Shown piece after piece: positions 1 to 8,592 of a stretch of DNA of 64,000 nucleotides (position 1 is its first letter; each line of letters opens with the position of its first letter). The position numbers and the translations under genes were made by a program. Source of the stretch: JBHJGO01 sp050331715 (GTDB lineage: Bacteria > Cyanobacteriota > Cyanobacteriia > Cyanobacteriales > Microcoleaceae); the NCBI GenBank assembly GCA_050331715.1, contig JBHJGO010000009.1:62001-126000 (forward strand). The letters run 5' to 3'. Under the pieces are notes generated by a model, which had not been told where the DNA came from, searched no databases, and worked only from the letters and a program-made list of their open reading frames with translations.

Positions 1-568
1 GTTCTTGAGATAGATCTATCGGAGCATTCTCCAGTATGAGATCCGCTTCAGTTTGCCCACCGGGTAACCCGATTTGATCAACATTAGGCGTAAAGTCAAG
101 AAATTGGTCGGCTTCTGTACCATTGGGGCTGGGTTCAAGTCGGGCAACAAACGTGTCATCCCCTGCACCACCGATGATGGCATCAAATCCGAGATCCCCA
201 CTAATAAAGTCGTTTCCCGCTTCTCCTAACAATACATCGTCATTTTTCCCGCCGCGCAGAATATCATCTCCTGATCCCCCTTGGATAAAATCAGTGTCCA
301 GGTTGCCATTGATGGTATCGTTTCCCTCCGCTCAGAGAATAACGTCATTATTCTTACCTCCCCAAACCCGATCATTCCCTGCCCCAAGGATTAGTAAATC
401 ATTGCCTAAATTGCCATTTATCGTATCTGCCTCAGCCGAGCCTGTAACGGTATCATCTCCATCTAGGGCCAGTAGACCGTTTGGTAAGCCGTCCAAAAGT
501 CCCGGTGTGATTTCAAATGTATCTGGATTTCCTGACAGTAAATAGAAACCCTCAGCAGTTGGCCCCAT
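1..568 (-). pseudogene. RTX (hemolysin-type Ca-binding repeat) protein, N-terminal part, interrupted by in-frame TGA
   Basis: The frame opens at ATG 568 behind a GAGG ribosome site and encodes glycine/aspartate-rich nonapeptide repeats (for example LILGAGNDRVWGGKNND) typical of secreted RTX proteins that fold as calcium-bound beta-rolls. After 78 codons it meets TGA at 334-332. The same frame then continues without another stop to base 1, with further repeats (AEGNDTINGNL, GGSGDDILRGG, GEAGNDFISGD, GGAGDDTF). The break is therefore a single nonsense codon where a glycine (GGA) would fit, not a frameshift. A product ending at the stop would lack most repeats and any C-terminal type I secretion signal. 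The gene runs off the window, so its length is unknown. A sequencing error is the main alternative. Confidence 0.75.
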
Positions 569-706
569 CTTAAATTACCTCAAGTAGAACATGATCGAGT
601 TTGCTTCCTGGTCTGATATTAACGCACCCCCCTGGTAATCTCTTTTTAAGAAGCTCAGCCATGTTATATAGTCTTTTCAAGTGTGAACTTCATGAAATGA
701 AACCCA

Positions 707-3700
707 ATGAGATTGCCTGATCTAAAATTTATCTCTCTAATGGGCTTAGCGCTAACCAGCACTGTTCTGCCACTCACCCCTGGACTGGCTCAAATCATAC
801 CGGATGGTACCTTGGGCAGTGAAAGTTCGGTTGTGATTCCAGATCAAGCAATTCAAGGAATAAATAGCGATCGCATTGATGGCGGAGCCATTCGAGGGAA
901 TAATTTATTTCACAGCTTTCAAGAATTTAATATTGATGAAGGTCGGGGAGTCTACTTTTCTAATCCAGATGGGATTGCTAATATTCTCAGCCGGGTAACG
1001 GGGGAAAATATTTCTAATATTTCTGGAATTTTAGGTGTTCTGGGAAATGCCAATTTACTTCTGGTCAATCCTAATGGAATTGTCTTTGGGCCAAATGCTC
1101 GTTTGGATGTCAACGGTTCTTTTTTTGCCACATCAGCCGATGGAGTTGTCTTTAATAATGAATTTGAATTTGCAGCCAGTAATCCAGATGCTCCGCCGTT
1201 GCTGACCATCGATATTCCCGTTGGTTTGAATCTACGCAATGATCCTGGGCCGATTACTGTTCAGGGCGAAGGGTTATCTCAAATTTCATTCAACCGTCCC
1301 ATCATTGTCCTGGATGTTTTGGATGAACCCAGGGGGATTGCCGTTTCACCTGAAGAAACTCTGGGATTAGTCGGTGGAGATGTTTTCATCGATGGAGGTT
1401 TGATCAAGGCAGAATCAGGCCGGATCGAACTGGGGGCTGTGGATAGCAATAGTTTTGTCAGCCTGACCCCAACAGCAGCAGGATTAATTTTAGGCTACGA
1501 CGACACGCAGAGTTTTCGACAATTGGAGATTACAGATCGAGCTGGAGTAATTGTTAGTGGTGCAGGTGGTGGCAGCATTCAGATTGTGGGTCAGCAACTT
1601 ACAGCCAGCGGAGGAGTAGAAATTCAGTCCTTTAGCCTGGATGATGAGCCAGGGGGACAAGTTGACATCAAGGCAACTGCAATTGATCTGAATGGCACGG
1701 ACGCTGATACCCTTGCACCGACCCGTGTCGTGACTGGAACCTTTGGAGCTGGAAATGCTGGAAATGTTCTCGTTGAGGCAGGAGAAAGACTCACTATACA
1801 GAATGGAGCTGCAATTGCCAGTGATACTTCAGGAATAGGTTCGGGTGGAGTTTTGACTGTCAGTGCACCAGACATCACAGTGCGAGGAGCCACACCAACA
1901 GAACTTTCCCAAAGTGGAATCTTCTCCGCAACTTTTGGTCGAGGCAATACTGAAGCCGTTATCATCCAGACGGATCGACTCAAAATCCAAAATGGGGGAA
2001 GTATTGGAGGATTTGTCAGTACCATAGACATCGGAGAAACGGGTGATACAGCTTCCGTCACCATCCAAGCCTCTGAATCCGTTGAAATCAGCGGTGTTTC
2101 TGCAAATGGGCGTTTTCCAGCAGCTATTACCACAGGCACTTTTAGTTCTGGCAATGCAGGCAATATCGATATCACAACGCAGCAGTTGACGATGCAGGCC
2201 CAAGGAACGATTACTGCTGGAGTAACAGGTAGTGGTAATGCAGGCAACGTGACGGTCAATGCCTCAGAATTCATCCGACTTGATGGAGTGGAAGTTGCAT
2301 CCAATACTCTTCTTCCTTTTATAACTAGCATCAGCACCGTCACCGGAGGGACTGGATCTGCGGGAGATGTCATTCTGAATACTGGGCAACTCCTGATCCG
2401 AAGTGGCGCGGCTGTTGCAGCAGGAACTCAGGGAGGTGGAAATGCAGGTAATGTCAGTATTAATGCAGTGGACAGGGTTGAACTGAGTGGAACAACACCC
2501 GAAGGAGCATCCAGCATCTCTGCGGGAACAACCAGTCGTGGAAATGCAGGAGCGATCACCATCCAAACTGGAGATCTTCGCCTTCAAGATAATAGTCTGG
2601 TCGGAGTTTTTGCAACTAATGCTGGGGATGCAGGAACAGTTAATATCTCTGCCCGTGATGTTGTTCAGTTGACTGGAGATGTATTCAACCGAGGTGATAT
2701 CAATGGCATTATTGCGACAACCTTTGGTACGGGAGATGCAGGCAGTGTCAATATCAATGCAGCTCAGCTTCTAATTCGAGATGGAGCAGCAGTGATTGCC
2801 TCGACTCAAGCTTCAGGCAATGCAGGCACAATTAATGTCAACACCTCTGAAGCGGTAGAAATTATCGGTCTTTCTGTCGGCGGCGGGATTCAAAGTTTGT
2901 TGTCAGCTTCCACTAGCGGAATCGGGAGCGCTGGAACAGTCACGGTTTCCACAAGAGATTTGACTCTAGAAGGCGGTGGTACCATTCGGGTTGCAACGAC
3001 GGATCAAGGAAAAGCTGGACAAATATCAATTGTTGCTGATTCTATTTCCCTAACGGGTTTTGGAATTAATGATGCTGCGACAGGCGATGTATTTCCCAGC
3101 AGCTTGATTGCTTCAACTCAAGGATCTGGCAGTGCAGGCAATATTATCGCCCAAACTGGGCAGCTCAGCGTAGCAGATGGAGCCGAAATTGTTTCCAATA
3201 CAACACAGACGGGTCAAGCCGGAACCATCAATGTTCTTGCAACCGACATTAATCTAACTGGAACTCAACCCAGTATCATTGTGGCCAATACCGAGGGGGA
3301 AGGCAGTGCTGGAAATATTCTGCTTCAAACGGAACGCTTCGCCGCAGACCAAAATTCTAGAGTGGAAGCGGGGAGTTCAGGCAGTGGAAATGGAGGAGAA
3401 ATTCAGCTTCGTGGATCAGAATCCATCATCCTCACCGATGGCAGTTTACTGACCGCCGCAACAGAGCAAACAGGAAATGCAGGTGATATTTCGGTCGAAA
3501 CTCCAAATTTGACCTTAAATGACCAAGCTGAAATCAATGTTCGGGCTCTCTCCACAGGCGTTCCAGGTAGTGTCGAAATTCAAGCATCAGATGTTAACTT
3601 AACAGGTCAAGCTTCCCTAAATGCGAGTTCAGCCTCTGGGCAGGGGGGGAATATTCGCTTGGGTACCGATGAGATTCAACTGCGGCGTCAGAGTGAAATT

Positions 3701-4357
3701 TTAGCGACGGGTAGCACAACAGGCCAAACTCCGGAAGGGAATATTGAAATAGATACTAATTTCCTCTTGCTGCTGGAGAACAGCAGAATTGTTACGGATG
3801 CCTCTAACCCGACTGGAGGCAGCAACATCAATATCAGCCCACTGGGGAATGGAGAATTAGTAATTGTTCAATCTTTGAACAGCACAATTAGTGCTGCTGG
3901 AAACCTAACGATTGACTCCAGCGTTACCCTTGATCCAGTCGAGGTTCCAGACGTTGCTGTGGTGAACCCGAATGCTTTAATTGCTCAAGATCCCTGCCGT
4001 CTGGGACAAGATAGTGAATTTGTAATAACAGGACGAGGGGGTTTACCAGTTAGTCCCAGGGATCTCCAAAGTGTAAGTCTGGGGCGAGTGGGGTTTATTG
4101 ATACGGTAGAGGACAGGGTTCAGGAGTCAGCGATCCGGGATCAGCTCTCAGACAGTGAACAGTCTTCTCCACCTAGCCTTCCGCAACAAGTCATTAGCAA
4201 CCAAACTGTTACATCCCCCACTCCCCACTCCCCACTCCCTACTCCCGCACAAGGCTGGATTCGCAATGAAAAAGGAGACGTAATTCTTGTTAGTTATGAC
4301 TCGATGGGCTCAAATGGTCAACGACTGCAATATCATCCAGATTTATGCCAACATTAG
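707..4357 (+). CDS. Filamentous-haemagglutinin-like exoprotein (two-partner secretion TpsA family)
   Basis: 1216 residues. A signal peptide (1-29, ending PGLAQ) is followed by the TPS/haemagglutination-activity domain (about 30-260), with the family hallmark NPNGIVFGPNARLDVNG near residues 123-139 and the opening pattern IPDGTLGSESSVV. The central 800 residues are beta-helix repeats in which short G-N-A-G-N/I segments recur about every 45-50 residues. The C-terminus has the cyanobacterial signature DPCRLGQDSEFVITGRGG and ends QYHPDLCQH. Such proteins cross the outer membrane through a TpsB (ShlB/FhaC) partner, which is not in this window. A likely role is surface adhesion. It is divergent from the broken RTX gene, with 138 bp between them. 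Confidence 0.9.
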   Translation: MRLPDLKFISLMGLALTSTVLPLTPGLAQIIPDGTLGSESSVVIPDQAIQGINSDRIDGGAIRGNNLFHSFQEFNIDEGRGVYFSNPDGIANILSRVTGENISNISGILGVLGNANLLLVNPNGIVFGPNARLDVNGSFFATSADGVVFNNEFEFAASNPDAPPLLTIDIPVGLNLRNDPGPITVQGEGLSQISFNRPIIVLDVLDEPRGIAVSPEETLGLVGGDVFIDGGLIKAESGRIELGAVDSNSFVSLTPTAAGLILGYDDTQSFRQLEITDRAGVIVSGAGGGSIQIVGQQLTASGGVEIQSFSLDDEPGGQVDIKATAIDLNGTDADTLAPTRVVTGTFGAGNAGNVLVEAGERLTIQNGAAIASDTSGIGSGGVLTVSAPDITVRGATPTELSQSGIFSATFGRGNTEAVIIQTDRLKIQNGGSIGGFVSTIDIGETGDTASVTIQASESVEISGVSANGRFPAAITTGTFSSGNAGNIDITTQQLTMQAQGTITAGVTGSGNAGNVTVNASEFIRLDGVEVASNTLLPFITSISTVTGGTGSAGDVILNTGQLLIRSGAAVAAGTQGGGNAGNVSINAVDRVELSGTTPEGASSISAGTTSRGNAGAITIQTGDLRLQDNSLVGVFATNAGDAGTVNISARDVVQLTGDVFNRGDINGIIATTFGTGDAGSVNINAAQLLIRDGAAVIASTQASGNAGTINVNTSEAVEIIGLSVGGGIQSLLSASTSGIGSAGTVTVSTRDLTLEGGGTIRVATTDQGKAGQISIVADSISLTGFGINDAATGDVFPSSLIASTQGSGSAGNIIAQTGQLSVADGAEIVSNTTQTGQAGTINVLATDINLTGTQPSIIVANTEGEGSAGNILLQTERFAADQNSRVEAGSSGSGNGGEIQLRGSESIILTDGSLLTAATEQTGNAGDISVETPNLTLNDQAEINVRALSTGVPGSVEIQASDVNLTGQASLNASSASGQGGNIRLGTDEIQLRRQSEILATGSTTGQTPEGNIEIDTNFLLLLENSRIVTDASNPTGGSNINISPLGNGELVIVQSLNSTISAAGNLTIDSSVTLDPVEVPDVAVVNPNALIAQDPCRLGQDSEFVITGRGGLPVSPRDLQSVSLGRVGFIDTVEDRVQESAIRDQLSDSEQSSPPSLPQQVISNQTVTSPTPHSPLPTPAQGWIRNEKGDVILVSYDSMGSNGQRLQYHPDLCQH

Positions 4358-4535
4358 CTTATTCGAAACTGGAGATGAGTTAGAGGACACTCTAGAAGTG
4401 AGTTGGACAGTCAGCAACCAGGGAGGAACAGCAACAACCGAAGATTGGAGCGACCAGGTTTATCGGCTTCTACCTGCTGTGCTGCCCTCCAGTGAGGAAT
4501 GGCTTCGGCTATCGCCTTATCATGGGGTGCTTTAA
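4358..4535 (+). pseudogene. Fragment of a large extracellular protein (CARDB/Calx-like segment)
   Basis: Just after the TpsA gene, one frame reads LEVSWTVSNQGGTATTEDW followed by SDQVYRL. This resembles the repeating VSWTVTNQG...W.D.VYLS segments of giant cyanobacterial adhesin and RTX-type proteins (family memory, not a search). The match lasts only about 40 residues before degenerating, and no plausible start lies in front of it other than one inside the TpsA gene in another frame. I read it as the residue of a deleted gene. It could be a chance open frame, but the local similarity is specific. Confidence 0.45.
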
Positions 4536-4687
4536 AAGCGTACCTCCCAGCAAACTCGTTCTCTACTCGATTTTTCCACCAGCTAAGATTTCAAAAAAAA
4601 CACTGATATAGACTAGGACTACATGGCTTGGAAATACAGGAGGAACGATTCTAGTGTAAGGTTCTGGCTTGAGAAAATGAGTCATTC

Positions 4688-4784
4688 CTATAATAGTAAT
4701 CCTGAATTAGTCATGAAAAGTACTACAGAGAAGCTTGGGGACTTCGTCCCCAAGCCCCTTTTCACAAATCATTTGTAACTGCTA
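4688..4784. repeat. Dispersed hairpin repeat, copy 1 of 5 (inverted orientation)
   Basis: Ends are imperfect inverted repeats (CTATAATAGTAATCCTGAAT at the left; the reverse complement of the right end gives TAGCAGTTACAAATGATTTG). The centre is a perfect 10-bp stem, GCTTGGGGAC / GTCCCCAAGC, around TTC. The whole unit folds into one long hairpin. It has no coding capacity. The other copies are at 15154, 29326, 36302 and 50048. Confidence 0.8.
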
Positions 4785-4863
4785 AATGATGATTGAGATT
4801 GCAAGAACGACTCGTAAAATTTCTTTTCGCTATTCTGAGAAAGGATTCTCGATATTTGCAATT

Positions 4864-5082
4864 CTAACAATTTCCAGCCTGGGTATAGTTCGGATCTAAC
4901 CAACATTTAGGTAAGGTCTCCCCAGAAGGAAAGACAAGCTGAGCCTTGTCCATTGGTTGTTCGGGTTGTTCTTCTTCTCCCATTTGAACCCGACCTTTGA
5001 CTTGGGATTGATTTGGATTAATCAACATCACTATATCTGAAATCTTAAATAAATCTCCAGATTCTTTCTGTTTCAAATGCAT
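4864..5082 (-). CDS. Conserved small hypothetical protein (72 aa)
   Basis: The start ATG 5082 is chosen because AGGAGG lies 8 nt upstream; a longer frame to 5112 has no ribosome site. The 72-residue soluble protein begins MHLKQKESGDLFKISDI and ends in a motif-like stretch LVFPSGETLPKCWLDPNY. Its composition (few charges clustered, several prolines, two cysteines) does not point to a known enzyme. It follows the baeRF gene by 60 nt in the same direction and is probably the last gene of the HPF-baeRF transcript, which makes a role in translational stress or dormancy possible but unproven. No function is assigned. Confidence 0.75.
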   Translation of the reverse strand: MHLKQKESGDLFKISDIVMLINPNQSQVKGRVQMGEEEQPEQPMDKAQLVFPSGETLPKCWLDPNYTQAGNC

Positions 5083-5142
5083 TACGAAAACCTCCTGTAA
5101 GTTGTTTGTCAATATCTACAGATTACCTGCAGGTCGTGTCAA

Positions 5143-6330
5143 TTAGTACCGCAAAATAGCCGCTACTTCACCATGATTTGGCATTTCTGATGGCTGACAG
5201 ATATAAACCATTCCGCTGTTTAATAGGGTATGAACTGCGGCAAAGTTCATCAGATCTTCATCCTGAGATTGAGGTGATTCACTAAGAGTGGCCTCATTTG
5301 TTTTTGGATCAAATTGGCCAAACTTCCTTTCGTCTGCCACCATAAATAGCGAGTCAATCCGACCGTTGTGGGCGGCCCCTACAATCTCTGAGAAATCCTC
5401 GGAAGCTTGATTAGCTTCAATCCCGACCAGCTCACGATATTGTGTAGTTGCTTGCTCTTGCCTCCGTCTAAAGTGGGATTCCACAATTGGCCAAGCCTGC
5501 CGATGAAGCTCTTCTACAGTCATGTTCTCAGGGTTACCGGAAATCTCGCTTTTCAGTAAATCTGGATTGTGGCTGACGGCTCGATAGATTGACAGAACAT
5601 ACTCAACCCCTGCCAGAACGATCGGCAACGGTCGCTGCGGTGAGGTTCCATCCATCAAATAGTCAGATAAACCCGTATCAACTTTCTGCAGGAACCGCTG
5701 GATTTGGTCTTTGTTATCCGTTGTACCGACCCCTTGACCGTGATACATCATAGATTGCCCTGCAGCCGGGTTGGGATTTGCGGTGTGGGCTTGCAACTGT
5801 TCTTCGGGATCATCGTACTTCAAAGCTTCTGCCAGACTGCTAGGAGTAGAACCTGGTAGCTCCACTTTTTCAATTGTATATCGGCTACCCCTAAAGAATT
5901 GAACTTGGTTTTGACTTAGGGCAAGCAGAAAAAACTGCTCATCACTTAGCAACAGAGGAATTAAGGGCTTGATTTGAAAGCAACGACTGATGACAACTTG
6001 CTCTTCAAACTGCTGAGGTAGTTGGTAAAACTTGAATAGATCGGGAGCAATGAAAATGGCCAATCCCTGCTTCTGATTTTGCCAGAAATCATCCCTATCC
6101 AACTCTTCCACAGGTTTCAGTAACTCTGCAATATCTGATTCCTTCCAGCCTTGCTGAACTAGCTTGTCCTGGGTCTGGTTCAGAAGATTCTTGAATCGAA
6201 TTGGATTTTGTCGAGTCTCAGGCCCCGCCTCAATGGTTGGCATATAGATTGAAATGCAAGTTCCAATTGCTGTAAGGAGGGGATTCAACTGCTTAACACG
6301 CGAAGCAGTCATTGTTTGTTGTTGTTGCAT
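5143..6330 (-). CDS. baeRF-family protein (bacterial archaeo-eukaryotic release factor-like)
   Basis: 395 residues from ATG 6330; a TTG two codons earlier is less likely. The layout is that of the baeRF superfamily, relatives of eRF1/aRF1 in bacteria thought to act on ribosomes. The N-terminal alpha/beta region has a typical CISIYMPT strand (about 25-32) and WKESDIAELL. A middle domain has QVQFFRGSRYTIEKVELP. The C-terminal domain has GAAHNGRIDSLFMVADERKFGQFD and ends in the HTLLNSGMVYICQPSEMPNHGEVAAILRY pattern split over two strands. No GGQ tripeptide is present, as is usual in baeRFs. It lies 53 nt behind the hibernation factor gene, suggesting one transcript and a joint role in stalled or hibernating ribosomes. 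The sub-family (3 or 7) is uncertain. Confidence 0.75.
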   Translation of the reverse strand: MQQQQTMTASRVKQLNPLLTAIGTCISIYMPTIEAGPETRQNPIRFKNLLNQTQDKLVQQGWKESDIAELLKPVEELDRDDFWQNQKQGLAIFIAPDLFKFYQLPQQFEEQVVISRCFQIKPLIPLLLSDEQFFLLALSQNQVQFFRGSRYTIEKVELPGSTPSSLAEALKYDDPEEQLQAHTANPNPAAGQSMMYHGQGVGTTDNKDQIQRFLQKVDTGLSDYLMDGTSPQRPLPIVLAGVEYVLSIYRAVSHNPDLLKSEISGNPENMTVEELHRQAWPIVESHFRRRQEQATTQYRELVGIEANQASEDFSEIVGAAHNGRIDSLFMVADERKFGQFDPKTNEATLSESPQSQDEDLMNFAAVHTLLNSGMVYICQPSEMPNHGEVAAILRY

Positions 6331-6383
6331 GATCAATCTCTCTGAATATTTGTACTAAACGCTGACAATCAGCGCATTTTCTT

Positions 6384-6947
6384 CTAAATCTGATTCACGA
6401 TACTAACTGTGGAAGCCTGCGGCCCCATTTCACCCAAAGTTTCAACAAAGTGGACGCCAGTTCCAACTTTAATCCGATCGAATCCATCTTCTGCAACACT
6501 GTTCTTGTGGAAATATATCTCACGACCTGTGCTGATATCTTTAATAAATCCGTAGCCTTCCTCTGAGAAAAGCTGGCTGACAACAGCCGTCATAGCCTGC
6601 TGAGGGTGGACTTTGACGTTGTCATTTTGACGCTCATTCAATTCAGTTAACTGTCGCTGAGCCGCATCGAAGGCATCCCGAATCACCGCATCCAACGGGA
6701 TGTACTGGGTTCCCTTATCCGGGTTGCGATCAACTGCAAGTTCGTGGCGGGGAGCCACAGTCATATCGATTCTAACTCGATAGGGAGAGCCACTACTTGG
6801 ATTTTCGTGTACCTTTTCGATTGCAACCTTACAGGTATTAATATGATCGCAAAACTGCTCTAACTTACTCAGTTTTTCCTCTATCAAAGCCTGAATTGGT
6901 TCAGTCTTCTCAACGTTTCGATATGTAATTTCTGGAGTAATTTTCAT
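6384..6947 (-). CDS. Ribosome hibernation factor (HPF/RaiA domain) fused to a cold-shock domain
   Basis: 187 residues. Residues 1-105 are an S30AE/HPF domain (MKITPEITYRNVEKTEPIQ, basic helices, then DAVIRDAFDAAQRQL), which in relatives occupies the decoding centre of idle 30S subunits. Residues 120-187 form a cold-shock OB fold with the nucleic-acid-binding RNP-like strands EEGYGFIKD and EIYFHKNSV and the closing VHFVETLGEMGPQAS. Ordinary long HPFs instead carry a dimerisation domain at this place. The protein probably binds ribosomes and RNA under cold or energy stress. It is the first gene of a three-gene minus-strand group (HPF-CSD, baeRF, 72-aa protein). Confidence 0.88.
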   Translation of the reverse strand: MKITPEITYRNVEKTEPIQALIEEKLSKLEQFCDHINTCKVAIEKVHENPSSGSPYRVRIDMTVAPRHELAVDRNPDKGTQYIPLDAVIRDAFDAAQRQLTELNERQNDNVKVHPQQAMTAVVSQLFSEEGYGFIKDISTGREIYFHKNSVAEDGFDRIKVGTGVHFVETLGEMGPQASTVSIVNQI

Positions 6948-7359
6948 TCCTACTTTTCTTCCTAATCTTTTTACTTAATAGCTCATCCCAAAACCTCAGT
7001 TACCCACTACAGAATCCAAGGTACCCTGTAGAAGCATAACCCTGCACTGGAGCAACAACTGGAACCCAGCCGCTTTTACCTCGATTTCGGAGTATACCTG
7101 ATCATTACTGCCTGTATGCCCTTTGCTCAGCTACCAAGCATTTACAATGCTATGCATACTGTTTCCCATTTTCATCCCTCTTTTGGCAGAACTTCTTCTG
7201 GAAAATATCATGAACTGCAGTGGATGATTGAAAAATACTTTGATTCAGGTATGATGTTTATAGTACTTGTTTTTAATGAAAGAAATCTCTAAAGGTCTTG
7301 GAGATTGCGAATTCTCTCAACCTACGTGAGATCCATTGATTACCAAATAGATATTCAAG
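6948..7359. other. Intergenic region between divergent genes
   Basis: 412 bp between two divergent genes, AT-rich near both ends as expected for promoters. One plus frame is open from about 7040 to 7288 (contains MPFAQLPSIYNAMHT), but it has no ribosome site and resembles nothing I know, so it is not called a gene. No repeat or RNA gene is recognised. Confidence 0.5.
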
Positions 7360-8592
7360 ATGGATGTTCAAGAGCTGATTCGTAAGTCCCGCAATTGGTT
7401 ACCGATTGACCAGTCTAGACTGGAATCTACTGCCACAGATATCGAGGTCAGGCTCACAGAAGCAGATTTTATTCTGCTTTCGCCAGCGGCCATTGCTGAG
7501 ATCCAGTCCAGGTTGGAACGTCTACTTACCCCTACAACCTATCGGCAAAAAATTCAATCAGCCCTTTCTACTGCGCTTTCTCAATGGCTTGATCAGAAGG
7601 AAAGCCAGAAAAATAGCTTGGTGATTCGCTACAACCCCATCGAAAAAGTTGAGAAAATTTTCCACGAAGCAGTTACCGCTTGGATTCCCAGCCATTCAAT
7701 TCACACTCAGTTTTTACAGTGGCCAGGCCGTCTGAGTGATGATTCAGCGCTTCAGCCGATGTTAGAAGAGCAAATTGAATCCATTCAAAGTTCCATAGCA
7801 GATATATCGGAATCGGCGATTATTGTTGTTCCAAATTTGAGCCTTCTGTTCCTGCGGTGCGTGGAGGGATTCGCGGGAATTGAATACTTACAAAATCAAA
7901 TCTCCCAGGATCAGTCCAAGTTTTGGTTGATTGGCTGCAATGAATGGCTATGGCAATACCTCGATCATGTTTGCAGTTTAGCCATTTATTCTGAACAGAC
8001 AGAGTTCCTCTCAGGCTTGGATAGCTTTGTATTGATAGAATGGTTAGATCATGTCTGTGAATTGGTTGATTTTGAGTTTGATACTAAGTCAAAGAGTTCC
8101 TCTGATTCTAAGGAAGACGAGGACGATTCGGAAGATTGGATTTCTAAGGCCGAGCGTAAATATTTTGATGGGTTGACGAGTATTTCCGCAGGATACAGCT
8201 CTATTGCAGCTCGACTGTGGCTCTATTCACTTCATCTTTCTCAACCTCGGAAAAAATCAGAGGATAAAGAAGCAGAGCAGCAATATCTAGAAGAGATTGA
8301 ATCAGATAAAAAACTCTTGACTCTCCGGGCTAAATTACCCGAGCTACCTAGTTTGACTAAGGATGATAATTTTCTGCTCTATTCTCTCTGTTTACATGAA
8401 CGGATGAGTCTCTCAAACCTGGCCATCAGTTTAGGAGAATCCGACTATCAAATTAAGTCTCAAGTTCAAGTCTTATTACGAAATCATTTAATCGAAGGAA
8501 ATTATGATTCATTACAATTGAATCCTGCTCATTATCCTCGATTGAGACGAAATTTAAAAGACAATCACTTTCTTGTTGGAGAAGAAAATTAA
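7360..8592 (+). CDS. Unknown cyanobacterial protein with C-terminal winged-helix-like region
   Basis: 410 residues, not assigned to a family. The middle part (about 140-215: SAIIVVPNLSLLFLRCVEG, FWLIGCNEWLWQYLDHV) has alternating hydrophobic strands and helices like a degenerate P-loop NTPase, but no Walker A motif is visible. Residues about 240-270 are a very acidic, serine-rich linker. The C-terminal 70 residues (LCLHERMSLSNLAISLGESDYQIKSQVQVLL) look like a helix-turn-helix fold. It has no signal peptide or membrane segment. Its TAA overlaps the ATG of the following mscS gene (taATG), so the two are translationally coupled and probably act together, perhaps as a channel-associated regulator (inference). 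Confidence 0.7.
   Translation: MDVQELIRKSRNWLPIDQSRLESTATDIEVRLTEADFILLSPAAIAEIQSRLERLLTPTTYRQKIQSALSTALSQWLDQKESQKNSLVIRYNPIEKVEKIFHEAVTAWIPSHSIHTQFLQWPGRLSDDSALQPMLEEQIESIQSSIADISESAIIVVPNLSLLFLRCVEGFAGIEYLQNQISQDQSKFWLIGCNEWLWQYLDHVCSLAIYSEQTEFLSGLDSFVLIEWLDHVCELVDFEFDTKSKSSSDSKEDEDDSEDWISKAERKYFDGLTSISAGYSSIAARLWLYSLHLSQPRKKSEDKEAEQQYLEEIESDKKLLTLRAKLPELPSLTKDDNFLLYSLCLHERMSLSNLAISLGESDYQIKSQVQVLLRNHLIEGNYDSLQLNPAHYPRLRRNLKDNHFLVGEEN

Noticed and set aside
1624..2587. Long minus-strand open frames (249, 124 and 107 codons) inside the TpsA gene
   Set aside because: Mirror-frame effect of the repetitive glycine/asparagine-rich coding strand; no ribosome site and proline/serine-rich nonsense product.
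4287..4535. 82-codon plus frame taken as a whole gene
   Set aside because: Its start lies inside the TpsA gene in another frame with no ribosome site; only the part after 4358 shows protein-like similarity and is reported as a relic.
7040..7288. Open plus frame containing MPFAQLPSIYNAMHT
   Set aside because: No ribosome site, no recognisable similarity, and it covers a probable divergent promoter.
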